Assembly (NCBI GenBank): GCA_037447655.1
Contig: JBBHKE010003448.1
Coordinates: 80,216-144,215, forward strand
DNA: 64,000 nucleotides
Reading direction: 5' to 3'
Source: Zygnema cylindricum
Taxonomy: Eukaryota; Streptophyta; Zygnematophyceae; Zygnematales; Zygnemataceae
Within the stretch, counting starts at the first letter, position 1. Each line of letters opens with the position of its first letter. Under the pieces are notes generated by a model. That model made no database searches. It was not told the origin of the DNA and saw only the letters and a list, made by a program, of their open reading frames with translations. Positions 9,195 through 21,772 of the stretch are shown one piece after another. Both the position numbers and the translations under genes were made by a program.

Positions 9195-12156
9195 ATGATG
9201 GCTATGCGTCGAGCTTCCACTTCTCTTTCCAAGGTTCTCCGCCACGTGTCATTTCTCTCCCTTCAATCTGCCGCCACGTGTCCTCTCTGTCTCCATGATC
9301 CTGCCAGAAACCTTTCTCCTCCCTCTCTCTCTCCAACATTAGCTAACAATTACACCTCCTCTGAACCCTTTCCAAACCCTCCCTCTCTCTCTACCTCCCT
9401 CAAAACCCTAATTCCTTCCCAAGGTTCCAAAAATCCTCTCCTCCTTCTCCCTCTTCCTCTTCTCCAACCTTTTGCCACTGTTGCTTCATCCTCCATAGAA
9501 AAAAATCCTCCTCCTCCTCCTCCTCCAGAGTCTCCTCCTTCTTCTTCTTCTTCTTCTTCTTCTTCTTCTTCTTCACCTCCTTCACCAGCTTCACCTTCAC
9601 CAGATGCACCTCCCCCGGATGTACCTTCTCCCTCGCCGCAAAACCCGGAAGATTCCTCCTCTCCAGAAGCCGACGATGACGTCTCCGACCTCTACTCCAC
9701 TCTCGACCTCGCGTCACCTGACGTCACGTCACCCCATGCCACGTCACCCGACGCCACGTCACCCAATGCCACGTCACCCGATGCCACGTCACCCAATGCC
9801 ACGTCACCCGATGCCACGTCACCTGAAGTGACGTCACGCGCCGCTCCTGCCAAGGGCAACAAAGCTCTGAGGTTTTACAAGAAGACGAGCGCAGAGAAGG
9901 CGGAGGGAAGCCATGGCTGGAGAGTGAAGCTGGACCACCGAGTGCTGAAGACGCCGGCCAAGAGAGACCTCGTAGTGCCGACAGAAGCCCTGGCCCTGGC
10001 CATTGCAGCGGAATGGGAATGGCAGGTGAGAGGGAGAGGGAGAGGGGGGAGAGGGAGAGCGAGAGGGGGAGGGGGAGAGAAGTAGGAAGGGAAGGAAACC
10101 TGCGTGTGAGAAGGGAGAATGAGGGAGATAAAAGGAAATGGATGGGAGCTACAGAGGATTCGATATCGTTTTGCCGCTCAATTGTTTTCCCACTATGCTC
10201 ATAAGTGCAACCATCCTCGTGTTTTTTTGTTAAGAGGTATTCATTTCTGTTTTGGCGCTGAACTTGAGTAAGTTTTGGCTCAGTTTTTTGTTCATTCTCT
10301 TTCAAAAATGGCTTTCTTATTCTTTGTTCTTATTCCTTGTTCTAGAATTAAAGACTATAATACTGAAAATAAAAAAAAACTTTTTGTTTCCTCTCGTTTT
10401 CTGGTTCCAAATTGATTCAGGAGGGACGACAGCTTCGGCCGTATACTATGCCCTTAATGAAGCTTGCCACTACAACTATCGATCAAGTCTCCTTTGACCG
10501 AGAAGCCATTATTGAGAGTCTCCTCAAGTACTTCCATTCCGATTCCGTTTGTTGTCGATCACACAGTCCCCTTCTTGCGAGTGAGTGAGTGGCTTTCCCA
10601 GCCACCTAATGCTGTTTGTTTCGTTCTGAATTTTTCATGTTTAATCACTTATTCAATTTGAAGTCTTTTGAGGTTTTTTGAGGTTTTTGAGGTTTTTGAG
10701 GGTTTTTGAGGGTTTTTGAGGTGTTTTTGAGGTTACTATATGTGCATGGGGATCAGTTCATTGAGTGTTTGTCAGGATAATTTCTACCTGTTTTTATGTG
10801 TTAACAAAGGTGTTTATGTTGGTTACAAGCGTTTGTTGCAAATTATGTAAACGGATATCTGTTAGCGGTTGATGTAGGTGTTTTAATACGGGCGTAATTA
10901 TTGGTTTAAATCCAGAGAAAAATATTTTCTTCAAGTTCAACAAAGGGTCAGATAAACATATTAACAAACGTACAGGGTTGTTCAGTATGTGTCATGGTAT
11001 CTGTTATGTATTTAAATTTGTATGTATTTAAATTTGTGCTTTTTCTGTTGCAACTTTTGCCACAATTTTTTTCTTTTTGAGATCGCCAAGGATTTGTTGG
11101 AGTGTCAGAAGCACTGTGATAAGATTTTTTTGTGTTGAGAATCCAATCTTCAACACACGCTGTCTAAATTTTATGACATGATGTTTTCTTTTTCTATTCA
11201 ATGCTTACTGCTGAGATTGAAGTCATCGATTTCAGTTGCAGTAACCGTCCCTTATTTGGGAGTATTTTCACTACGTACAATCCATTTTTTTACACAATTA
11301 TATTTTTTCGTGCTGGTGTAACCACTCTTATTGTATGCATACAATGACTGCTCACTTCTAGTTTATATTTTTTTGTTTGTTTAGGTAAACAGACACAAGA
11401 ATGGGATCCTCTTCTCGACTGGATTGAATCTCAGATTGGAGCACGACCGACTTCCTCTTCTGATCTTTTCGTTCCCGATCAACCAGATAGTGTTGTAGAA
11501 GCCATGGGCTGGGCTTTGAAAGCAACAAACGATTGGGAATTGTCAGCAATCGATTCTCTCGCAGGAACGGCTCGGTCTCTTGTGATAGCTCTCGCCATTG
11601 CTCGTGAAAGACTTGGGCCTTCCGAAGCAATCAAAATCATTCGATTGGAGGAAGATTTTCAGGTGAGCAAATGTTTCTGCTTCTCGTGACGATGAGTCAC
11701 GGGAATTCAACCACTAAGTATTCGTCTTTTGCAAATGATCCCAAAATTGCCATAGCCACAACAAAGATCTCATTATGTCAGTAGTACAAGCAAATAAAAG
11801 TTACGTTAAAAAGAGAGGCATTAGAAAATGAACTGAAAGAACATAGAAACCTGGATTTCCACTTTTCTCAGTATGTGCCACGTTCGTTGGAGAATATATT
11901 GCTTCAGAGTCTTTGATAAATGTCCTTTAGATGCATTAATAAACCGTTTGCGTCATTATGGATGCAAATTTAATGTCACTCTAACAATTGCCCTTCGTCT
12001 GGCGTATAATTAATGCCTAACAATGCCCTCCCACTTCCAATGTTACAGGTGGAAGCCTGGGGTTTTGTTGAAGGAGGCCATGATATCGACATTGCGGATC
12101 TTCAAGTTCGAATCGCGGCTCCGTCAGTTTTCCTACGATTACTGGAGTTGAAATGA
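9195..12156 (+). CDS. ATP12: Mitochondrial ATP synthase F1 assembly factor ATP12 (ATPAF2)
   Basis: This chaperone binds the F1 alpha subunit during assembly of mitochondrial ATP synthase. Exons 9195-10025, 10421-10580, 11385-11662 and 12049-12156 give 458 residues. Junctions: CAG|gtgaga, ttcag|GAG, GCGA|gtgagt, tttag|GTA, CAG|gtgagc, tacag|GTG, with consistent phases. Family signatures run in order: ALRFYKKTSAEK, GWRVKLDHRVLKTPAKRDL, LRPYTMPLMKLATT, SLLKYFHSDSVCCR, WDPLLDWIESQ, ARSLVIALAIAR, IRLEEDFQVEAWGFVEGGHD. The start is the first of three nearby ATGs (9195, 9198, 9204). The Arg/Ser-rich N-terminus without acidic residues fits a mitochondrial presequence. It is unusual in having ~120 residues of Pro, Ser and a Ser-Pro-Asp/Asn-Ala-Thr pentapeptide repeat between presequence and core, which makes it longer than typical ATP12 proteins. 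The C-terminal core is complete. Confidence 0.93.
9721..9832. repeat. 15-bp coding minisatellite in ATP12 exon 1
   Basis: About seven units of atgccacgtcacccr are in frame and encode a Ser-Pro-(Asp/Asn)-Ala-Thr pentapeptide array. Upstream, 9500-9580 holds CCT and TTC trinucleotide runs encoding poly-Pro and poly-Ser. The array is outside the conserved ATP12 core. Confidence 0.9.
10666..10733. repeat. 10-12 bp tandem repeat in ATP12 intron 2
   Basis: Seven units of tttttgaggt-type sequence with variable T-run length. Confidence 0.85.
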
Positions 12157-12459
12157 AGACATTTACATTTTTGTTGTGATTATTGTTATGATTTCTGTTG
12201 AATGAGATGGGAATTTTATTCATTTCACAATAAGATGACAGATCAAGAATACATTCATAAGCGGATGGCGAGGTAGCTCCATAATGTTCTTTTGTACTTT
12301 TTTTATGAATAAGATTTGAGGCGGATATCCTTTCACCGTTTTTGGAAAAAAATAAAATAAAATTGTGTGTTCATGTGTTTATAGTTGTGTTCTGTACCTC
12401 CCCTCTTTATGTAAAAGTGCTCAAAGATGCGTTGTTTCGCTGGTTTGTTACAACGATTA

Positions 12460-12811
12460 TCGTTGTTAGTTTTATTATCGTTGTTAGTGTTATTTATCGT
12501 CATTAGTGTTATTATCGTTGTTAGTGTGATTATCGTTATTAGTGTTATTTATCGTCATTAGTGTTATTATCGTTGTTAGTGTTAATATCGTTATGGGTGT
12601 TAATGTTTTCGTTGTGTACTTGAATCAACTTTTCTCCGTGCAATTGTCCAATTTTCGTTTGGACACTGCCAATCAGGAAGGGAAAAATCTTGCTTCTCCA
12701 TGGCAACCATCCAACAAGTGTGCACGGAGAAATGTTGATTTAAGTTGCAATAAAAATAGTATGGCAAAAAAAAAAACAAAAACAGTAACGCTAATAATGA
12801 TACAAAGTGTA
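12460..12811. mobile_element. Degenerate family 1 MITE with expanded left terminus
   Basis: The right part (12630-12811) has the family's inner blocks cttttctccgtgc, acaagtgtgcacggag and end gatacaaagtgta. The left end has become a tandem array of ttatcgttgttagtgt-like units (12460-12600), which resemble the family's own terminal motif tatcgctattagtgtta. This suggests the array grew by duplication of the terminus. Confidence 0.6.
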
Positions 12812-12890
12812 GTGATGGGCTCCAGTGGGTCGATATGGGTCTTCCCTTTTGGGAAACACAAACTTTGAACGGCCAGGTGATTAAATTAAA

Positions 12891-13805
12891 TAAGGGTACG
12901 GCCCCATGTAATTGTAACTTAGCGAACTTACTTCATATTCTAGCGTAGAATCGCCGCACACGCTTTTCGAGTGTTCCAATGTGCAACAATGAAAATGTAT
13001 CTTAAGGGTGTGACGATTGTATGCGTCGACAATGCCTGTGACGGCTGTCTGCGTCTACAATCTGTCTTGCCGCACCGTATTTTTCGAAACTTTTTTCGAG
13101 CGTCGCAAGACTCATCGTAATTTTTTAAACGATTTGGTATGTCGCATGTTTTTTGCGTGACATCATAGATGTACAGCCTTGCAGCCATGGGTGTACACCA
13201 TGCCTTTGCGTTTGCCTCTCCTCTCCAGTCGCCATGAATGGAAACAGAATTCTTCATGAATGGAAACAGAATTCTTCAGGCCCCTGCAAATTTTTTTTTT
13301 TCAAGTGTAGTTCGAAGGGGTGAATAGGGCGCAAGGTAGACAGAGGAAGGGAGTGCGAGCAGCAATGGCGTCTTCGCAAATTTTTCACCCTTCGCAGATT
13401 TTTCACCTTTCCGTGAAATGGCACTACAACCTCAAGACCCCTGCAAAAAAAAACTCGTACGAGATGCAAGCGGACAAAAACAAACAACCCCAGTACTTTT
13501 TTTCGTCGTCAAAAACTTCTGAAAATTTTCAACACGTGAAAATAGGTTTTCCTATTTGTGAAAGCAGTTTTACTTTATTACATCGCCGATGAGTTTTGAG
13601 ATAAGTTTGAAGATGACGTGTCAGTGGGTCGAAAAAACACAAGACGACAACTTTTCGTACATCCTAAGTTCGAGGATGACCTAAATTTGTACTCTACAAT
13701 TTTGCGATTTCTTCTTACAGTTGCAACTTTAGCAGTACCTGCGATAAGTTTTAAAGGAAACGAGAGAATTAAACTCGCACTTAGCCACATGGGGCCGTAC
13801 CCTAA
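12891..13805. mobile_element. TTAGGG-ended TIR element, 915 bp
   Basis: The left end taagggtacggccccatgt and the right end acatggggccgtaccctaa are inverted copies. No transposase is visible and the frames inside are short. Internal blocks (for example gtgggtcgaaaaaacacaag near 13625, and the gacaatgcctgtgacggctg region near 13030) recur in the elements at 23004-24464 and 40767-41550, so this is a family. Confidence 0.75.
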
Positions 13806-13844
13806 GTTTAAACTCTGGAAAAAGAAAAGGTTGAACTGGAGTCT

Positions 13845-14090
13845 AAAACTTTCAGCCTGATACTAACGTTCTATGCTTTTTGAGATAAAAAAAAACATTT
13901 TTGAGTTTCAACCCAACACTGTCCTGAAGTCCAAAACCGTCAAAGATTAAATGTATGACAAAAAAACACGAAAATTTCGATTCAAAGCCTTCAGCCTGGC
14001 ACTATTCGTTTTATGTTTTTGGACGTATCAGTTCAAACGTAACACTGTCCCGAAGTCAAGAACCACTAGACATTTAAACTTTGTGAAAAA
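13845..14090. repeat. Two diverged ~130-bp direct repeats
   Basis: The blocks ttcagcctgatactaacgtt (13849) and ttcagcctggcactattcgt (13989) start two units that share aacactgtccygaagtc further on. They lie directly right of the TIR element. Confidence 0.65.
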
Positions 14091-14121
14091 TAAAAATTCT
14101 CCTGCTGAGAAAATCAAAACA

Positions 14122-14203
14122 CGTGTTCGGCAGGATTCGAACCTGCGCGGGCAAAGCCCACAAGATTTCTAGTCTTGCTCGATAACCACTCCGACACGAA
14201 CAC
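14122..14203 (-). tRNA. tRNA-Ser (anticodon AGA)
   Basis: The 82-nt minus-strand gene folds as a class II tRNA. The acceptor stem GTGTTCG pairs with CGAACAC and the discriminator base is G. The D arm contains GAGTGGTTATCGA. The anticodon loop CTAGAAA (anticodon AGA) sits in stem CAAGA/TCTTG. The long variable arm TGGGCTTTGCCCG is typical of Ser, and the T arm contains GGTTCGAATCC. A T-run begins about four nt downstream on the minus strand, fitting a Pol III terminator. All acceptor pairs are intact. Confidence 0.96.
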
Positions 14204-15138
14204 CGGATGACTGCCCGATTCCTAACAAGTTATATAAATCTTTGTACTGTATTTTTATACACCCATTTAACCCTTTTGCTTGTTAAATTCCTTCCACGAC
14301 AATTTCGTGACACTGCAACTCGTCGCTGCAACACAAAAGAGCAAAAACCTTAGAAAAGTATTTAGGACAAACAATAGGGGTTTTAGGTTTGGCTACGCCT
14401 TTGATGCTACGTTTTTCAGCGAAAGCATAAAACCTAAACGCACGAAATCCAAACACAGCATTTTCAGTATGTACGGTTGTAACTTTGTTTGGATTAGTTT
14501 TGCACATGTTAGGTTTTGCACTTTTGCTGGTTTGATTCTGATTTTGTGGTAGTTACTTTCATTCGTCATTTGTCCTTTTTACTGTTCTCGGGTCTTTGTT
14601 AATTTGACATCGTGTTTCACTTCATTTCCATTTTATCTCATTGCTGTGCTCAGATGGTTTGCTAAGCTGCAACCTTTTATAAAAATTTATCATACTATAT
14701 GTTTAAGGTTTTCAAAACTCATATTATATTTTTTGAACATGCAGTATTGCAGTATGATACTTCATACTATATGTCTAGGTTACAATCATACTAGCTGAAC
14801 TTGAATCGCCTCTTCCCCCACTTGACATTCTGGCCGAGCTTTTGCTATTATTTTCTGGAATATTTAGGTTTTTCGACATTGCTGTATTTGTTATGGTACA
14901 GTTTGTTTACCCGGTGGTGATAAATAATCTGGTCAACTCTTCTTTCACATGTATGTTTTTTGCCATTGATGTTTGAAAGTGTGTCAGACTTACTGCAAAA
15001 GAGATTAAAAGAGATTTAAAGAGTTGGAGTTTGACAAAACCTAATCCGGGATGGCAAAAGCCAACAAGTCTAATCTCGCAGCAAGTCGGGCTCACCGTTT
15101 ACACTTAGCCTCATGTTTGATCCTTAAGTTTTCTCTTT
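14204..15138. other. Intergenic, nothing recognised
   Basis: No exon, repeat or RNA gene is supported between the tRNA and the left edge of the segmental duplication. Confidence 0.4.
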
Positions 15139-16233
15139 GTCAAGCCATTGCAAGCATTATCATAACAAAGATTAGGCCACCCTGGGCAGGTACATGTATT
15201 TGCAATTTTGAGCACATAGGAACTTTAGTGTCCTCATCCACAGAAGGAAATACTTTTTTTTTCAACAGCTTCTCGTAGTTCGTTTTAGAAAAAAAACAAA
15301 CAGAAACAGACTTATAAGCGAGTGATACTGTTTAAAAGCAGCGCATAGACAGAGAAGGGTAGACCACCAACTCTCTTTGTCTTCCATCCTCTTGGCTATT
15401 ATATGTTGAGCAATTGTTGTAAGCTGGTGTCCATAACATGTCATCAAAAGTACTTTTAAATAGTACACTCCATTTTAACTCAGTCGCGCACAAACCACAA
15501 CACAATTTACTTTTCCTCATTGCAGGGCTTAGCATGGCAAGACTAAAAGAATCTCCCGAATCGAAGTCCAAGCAGGTAGACCAGAATCATTTTAACTACA
15601 GCGTGAACCGCTACCAGTGTTGAGAAATGTTAAGAAATAATAAGTATGAGGAAGTTTAAGCGTCAATAATTATATTTCCAGTCCAAATGACATCGCCGAC
15701 TGTGAAGTTAGTGTTATTAACACGAATGTCAATTCACAGTGAAACAAATGTATATGATTGCGCAATTATTATACATGCCAGTTTCAACTCAAAAACTGGG
15801 AAAATGATGTACAATTATCAAACACAAACAGCTTGACATGACAGCTTGAACCAACTTTCCATCAAATATTACTTGTGCAAAATACAGCTCCAAAGGAGCA
15901 ATAAATCATTTGGTCCTCCCACATTTTGGTTTAAATTAATATACAAAACGCCGAAGCGTCGTCAACATTATAAACGTAGGTTCGCGAAAGCCCAAAAATG
16001 TGACTATAATCTTCTTACCCATAGGAGCTAGCCAAGTGCCTAGAAATATAATTATATCCTAACATAACTCTCATATAGTATAAATCTACCGTTCTCATCT
16101 AACAACAATTCGTATCGATAGTTGAAAACTATATAAAAAAACAAATCCTGAACTGGTAATCAATGAATACAAAACTGTAGAAACGTAGCTGTACAGGACT
16201 GAACCATGATGAAGTATAGAATCAAAACATAAC

Positions 16234-19200
16234 TCAAAACATATATCGGTCGGCTGAAATAAACGGCTTGATGATGGATAGAGTATACACTGTTGTGCTC
16301 GATACTGCCCTCCAACCAAGGCCGAAATAAAGGTGAATTAGGGCTAAGGGAATCCTCATCGTCATTCCAAAAAGTCCTCGTGATCCATTAAGAACATTTA
16401 ATGCAGCCTTAAGCTCCTCAATAATAGCCTCAACTCCAGCGTGAATAAAATCCTTGTTCGCACTACTACCCACATAAACCCTAATGCTGTTCCTGTTTTC
16501 ACCAGCTTCATGAAACTCAAACCCACTCGACATCTGTGCATCTTCCTTAGCCTCGCACCTTCCGGAAGGTTCCTCCACGGGACCACCTTCACTGTCGAGA
16601 GAGGTACGAGCTTGGGCAGTATGACTGACTGGCTGGTCGGAGACAGGGGACTGAATAGAGCCTAGAGAGGGAAAAGTTGAAACTAAATCTGCCAGTGTAT
16701 ATTCATTACTGGATGGAGAGCCATGACTGAGAGAGACAGAGTCGCATCCATCAGCTTTCATGCTTGTCGAGTCTCCTTGTGGGTCTATTTCCAGTCGATC
16801 GATCAGCTGCTGTTTCTCCTTCCTTTTTATACTGTCACTCTGTCCTGTCCTAGTAATTACTGAGCGAGGTACAGTACCGCCAGTGAATTGCTCCTCTTGA
16901 GACAGTCGGTCTTGAACCCATTTCAAGAGATGTGAAGGGACCTGACTTATCAAGGGATCTGAAACAGCATCCTGGGCAGCAAGAAGCTTTAGGACAAGTT
17001 TCTGTAACCGATGTTCTCGGGCCAAAATAGGGTCAAGAGCTGCATTTAGTTTGCCTTTCAAATCTCCATGTAAGGCATCCACAAGAGCGTCTTCACTTTC
17101 TTGGAGGGTAGTAAGAGCTGCTTGCAATTCCAAGGATAGAGATCTTAGTTGAACTTTAAGCGCGACCTTTTCACTTTCGAGACTGCAAATTTTCTCGTTC
17201 AGCTGGAGCTCCCTGATATTGGCTGAATTCAGTGCATCATTCATTTCTTCAGCTTTTGTGGCCACATTCTCGATTTCACTGTAAATCAAATCAAGTAAAA
17301 AGCCCAAGAAACAAAAAAGATGAGAAAACAGGAGATGAGAAAAGAGGAGGCCAATGAGACCTGACTGAGACGTGGAAAGAAGTGGTACAAGATCAAGATA
17401 GAGGCTTAAAAACAATCACAGCAAGCTTAGTGGACACCTGCTGGTCAGGGCTTGGGCAGTATCAAAAAACAATCTTTCCGATATTCAGAACTGCCATATT
17501 TCATGAGCACAAATTATGGGGAGTTTTATCACAGAGGAGGAAGCGTCATTAGAAGCCGCTTAGTGAATACTGCATATGAACCGCTACGGATCAGAAACTG
17601 CTGGACCACCAAACACATAGCCACAACAGCTAAATGTGAACAAAAATGGAACAGCATGACATAGGAATCACAATCAGCTTTACAGCCTGAAAGGCATCTC
17701 AGGTCAAACGAAAAATTTACAAGACTTCTTTAAAAAATTGTGGAGTTCACGATGTCTAGGTTAGGTATTGCGTTGCCACAACAAAAAACCGTCCTTCAGA
17801 CCATTATCACTGAAAACGCACTTGCCAGTTCAACTGCTGTTGTACAAAACAAATTGGGAAACCTCCATATCTTATCACTAAGAATAAAAGCCCAAAATTC
17901 CCCGAGACTACACTACAACATTGAAACATTCCGCATAAGAATACTATTCGCAGATTCTTCCATGCAACCGCACCTTCAGACCCAGTCTGAAATGTGTCCT
18001 GTAAACTTATTCCAAACAATGGTGAATGGACCATCCAAAAGTATCACGACCACAGAGTAATCGTTTCTATGCAACAGTTGGGAGGATGTAGCATGCTCAA
18101 GAATTTCTGGTCAAAGATACTCACCAAAGGACTAAAGGAGATATCCCCTCGAACTATGCTATACGCATACAATAGCACAATATCAATAAAACATGTTTAT
18201 GACCTCCTAAAGCCACGTGCATGGTTACAACACACGTCTGATAAGTGATACAATGAATATTTCTTGTAAAGGAAAAATTAAGACTGCTAAGGTTGACACT
18301 TGTTTCAGAGTGTCAAATGAAATCAAGGTGCACACTGAAACATAACATACATCCAAAAGAAGCCACACATGAAAAATAAATAATGTCCTCCAGTTTCAAC
18401 GTGGATTCACAACGTCTTGCTCATTGACCATTCGCGACACTGACTGTAATCACTCCAAAACATATGCCTGGCATTGTCGATAACCCTACAGATCAAAAAA
18501 GGATGCTCACCAAGACCATTGTGGTACCCTGGCAATATGTGACTGTAGAAATATTCTAAGACAGGCTTCAAAGTAGCTGTCGGGGCAATATAGTTTGTTT
18601 TAGTCTACACTGCTTGTAAGGTGAAAAAGACAGGCCAAGGGACAGAAGCAGCGAAATACAAAACTGACATATACAAGATCGCAAAAATGCACTTGACATA
18701 CCATACACCCATTCAGAATTTTTTAAGTGATGGTGGCATTCAGACTCCAAAAACGTCCAGAAACAAAAAGGAATTCAAGAACAATTGAGTTTGGCAGTGA
18801 ATCCCCCTTGATAGAATTCAAGAGCTGTTGGAGTTTTGCCACTTCGGTCCATATCGAGAATCGAGCTCATTGATTTTTATGGACCAAAAAAGATTTGAAC
18901 ACTTTCACAAGGCAGACTTCCCTTAAGACCTTTAGGGGCACCTGTTCTTGTAAGTCAGGGTAATCAAAAGATTATGTTGGTGATATCGCACCTTGTCGGG
19001 TTATAATAGATACATACGGTACAATTTGGCGTAAGTGGCCAGTAATTCTTGTAATTGGATAGAAAATTGTACGCTTTAAACATTTTTCTGTTAAAGCAAA
19101 CATATAATTACCTTACCAACCAATTAAAGGTATAATTACCCTATTAACCAGTTGAATAGCTTTCAGGAGCACAGCCTTAATCCCCTTTTGCAATCTTTCA

Positions 19201-20270
19201 CCAACTAACAGGCAGTAGTCAAAAGAGGCAGCTGAGAATCAATACTTTCTGGTTTATTCCAGCTTCTGAAAGTCCCTTACATGTTTAAGTTCGTTTTTCC
19301 TCGAGGTATTGCTTGGTTACAATGCGGTGATTACAATTTACCAACTCAAGCAACTGTCAACCAGTATATAAAATGTTCATATTGACTTCATAGAAAGCCC
19401 TAATTCAGCCAACATTCTCTGTATGAAACTAAATTGAACAACAAAAACATTATTCAAAACTCATGGGTAATAATTTTACTTTTTATGCACCAATTTCCAA
19501 GCCTGCACAATCATGTAGCCCACTTGTTTAAATATGAAAATACCAACGTGGCATAAAAAAAAAGTAGTATGGGAAAAAAATGAATTCCAGACTGATTACA
19601 TGAATAAAGTACTTTACCACTGCAATTTTCACGCCAATCCCTTCACTTACCCGACAAGAAAGTCTCCTGCTTCCTTTTGCTGTGTCACGACTTGTTCCAA
19701 ATCTTGGTTGAGATCCTTTAAAGCTTTTGCTTCATTCTCTTTCCTCCTGAGTTCATCCCTTAGCCTTCTCCAGCTCTCTGTCAGACTGATTACGACACGC
19801 TCTAATACCGGTTTATCAGCATTCTCTACTCTCTGCTTCATCTCTATCATAGAGACGTCTCCCTTGGCAGCATTGTAAAGGCCCTGAAGAAACAAAAAAA
19901 AGAACAGTTGATAGTTAAAACCACGCATTTAAACATTACTTCTTGCGTCATTACAATGTTTCTTTACAGTTCATGACAGTCAAAATTATTTCAAACCTAC
20001 GAACGGATTTTTGCTTGCTATATTGCAATGCTTCTTTTCAGTTCATGTTATTGCGACGTATTGCGATTAAGTTACACGTTTTGTAAGATGCTGTGGTGGA
20101 GCTTCTAAAAATGAAGACAAACACAAACACAAACACAAACACAAACACAAACACAAAAAACAAAAAGCAATAATAGCCGAAGAGAATCAACCACTCACAC
20201 GAGAGGAACTTGTCGGTACTTTAGCTCTGACAGGGCTTGGTTTGCTGGAATCTGGAGAAGAAGACTCCAT
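16234..20270 (-). CDS. Coiled-coil protein with hydrophobic C-terminus, copy A
   Basis: Not recognised. The three proposed minus-strand exons are 20270-20199, 19883-19651 and 17278-16234, giving 449 residues. Junctions: CGT|gtgagt, cttcag|GGC, GG|gtaagt, tttacag|TGA; the phases (0, then 2/1) agree. Residues 1-24 are Ser/Pro-rich. About residues 25-190 look like a coiled coil: runs such as SWRRLRDELRRKENEAK and SLESEKVALKVQLRSL. The segment SDPLISQVPSHLLKWVQDRL follows, then an acidic Ser-rich linker. About residues 385-445 contain IEELKAALNVL, GLFGMTMRIPLALIHLYFGL and a second hydrophobic stretch before the stop. A membrane-anchored scaffold or tether is possible, but this is inference. Exons could have been missed inside the 2.4-kb second intron. 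Copy B at 28252-36414 is almost identical. Confidence 0.7.
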
Positions 20271-20638
20271 CAGTCACCTATACGCAAACACTAATTAAGA
20301 CTACCTGTTTTGAGTAAAATGAGAATCACATGAATCAAAATTCCTTCATTCTTTCCCTAGCAAACACTGAGCAAGAAAATTGTCAGCTTCATTCATTCTC
20401 AAACATGAGAAATCTTTCACTCGAACACAACAATCCCGAGTCTTCAAAGCAGGAAGAAAAAACCCTAAAAAAGGCAACTTCTCCAATCCTGGAGTCCGAC
20501 GTCATCAAACGGAGAAATGTACGTCAGGTTCGAGATTATATCCCTACTGTGAGGAAAAAACGAGGGCATACTATATCTGATTATCTTCAGAGTTCGTACT
20601 TTACAAAGGAATAAGTACAGTACAGTACAGTAGTACAG

Positions 20639-20846
20639 TACACAGTGTATCGGTATTAGTGTTAATAATTTTTTCGTCACTTAAAACATTTTCTTTCCGT
20701 ACACACCTGTCCGACTTTCCGATGGGAAGGTGAAAATCTTGGATTTCAATCGCAACCGTCAGATTTATAATCCGACAAGCGTGTACGGAGAAAAGGTGTT
20801 TTAAGCGGCAAAAAAAACATTAACACTAATAGCGATACACGGTGTA
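20639..20846. mobile_element. TA-MITE, family 1, upstream of copy A
   Basis: The termini tacacagtgtatcggtatta and, inverted, agcgatacacggtgta continue into the family-wide inner motifs. It lies about 370 bp upstream of the copy A start codon. The equivalent MITE at 36799-37019 sits at the same place in unit B, so it predates the duplication. Confidence 0.9.
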
Positions 20847-21772
20847 CTGAACAGAATTGTAGCAGACAAGTGTTAAACGGGCGTATAATAAGCCCAAAAC
20901 AAACTCATAACATATAGTTTTCCGCACTGAATACAGCATGATTGCTGTAGTTTTTCCTTGGAAGGACAGGGCTAAAAAATACAACGGATTCCAATATCAT
21001 AATTGTAATATGAGGAAATTATTAGAGTCGTACAGTATTCAGAGCTATTTTCGCCTTTCTTTTTTTGCTATTTTCGCCTGTTGTACTTTATGTAACGAAT
21101 CGTACAAGGCTTCGTTCGTAAAAGTACAAAATGAGTAGATTCCAAAACCGAACAATGAAAGCTGTCGGTGTTGTACTTACTTCACCGTACGAAGAACAAA
21201 AAGACAAAACATCAAGATCCAATGAGCTTTTGTCAGTGTAGAGAGAATTGCATGCAAAAATATGGCATGTCCCTATTGGCTGCCACGCGTACAGAATATA
21301 GTGGCATGCCTCAAACAGGCTGTCAGGAATACGAATTCCAAACAGTTGGATTCATCAACACCGTTTATACCGACAAATAAAATATTGATATTTTGTCTTA
21401 TTATACCTCAGACCGTAAATTCGCGTACAAACATCGACAATTCTACATTGTTCGGTTTTGAAATCTACGCCTCTTGGATTTCGTACGAAGGACACAAGAA
21501 AAATATGAGGCGAAAAATATCTCCCAACTTCATTGAAATACAGTACGAATTTTACGAAAGGAGTAACATATGTCCATTGTACGGATGCAACGGCAGACCT
21601 ACATGTTGACGGCGAACTTATGCCTATATAGTGACGCAAATAAGACAAGGCCTTTTTACTGTAGATTTTCTGAATAGTGAATACTATAAATCTTAGGGTG
21701 TGGCCCCATGTGGCTAAGGGTATGGTTACATCAGAAGGTCTCTGTAATAGTACGGACAGCAAAATTTCTGTA

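Larger units (their letters stand above)
15139..21413. repeat. Segmental duplication, unit A (~6.28 kb)
   Basis: Near-identical to 26748-37597 in the same orientation. The shared left edge begins tcaagccattgcaag and the right edge ends near ttattatacctcagacc. Subtracting the LTR element with its 5-bp duplication and the hAT MITE with its 8-bp duplication leaves unit B at about 6.27 kb, equal to unit A. Unit A is therefore the uninserted reference state. Confidence 0.95.

Noticed and set aside
9400-9717. Poly-Lys/Glu minus-strand frame
   Set aside because: It is the antisense of the CCT/TTC repeats in ATP12 exon 1.
17994-18248. An 84-codon plus-strand frame identical in both duplicated units (also 34153-34407)
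   Set aside because: Identity reflects the recent duplication of the whole segment, not selection on this frame, and it lies antisense inside an intron.
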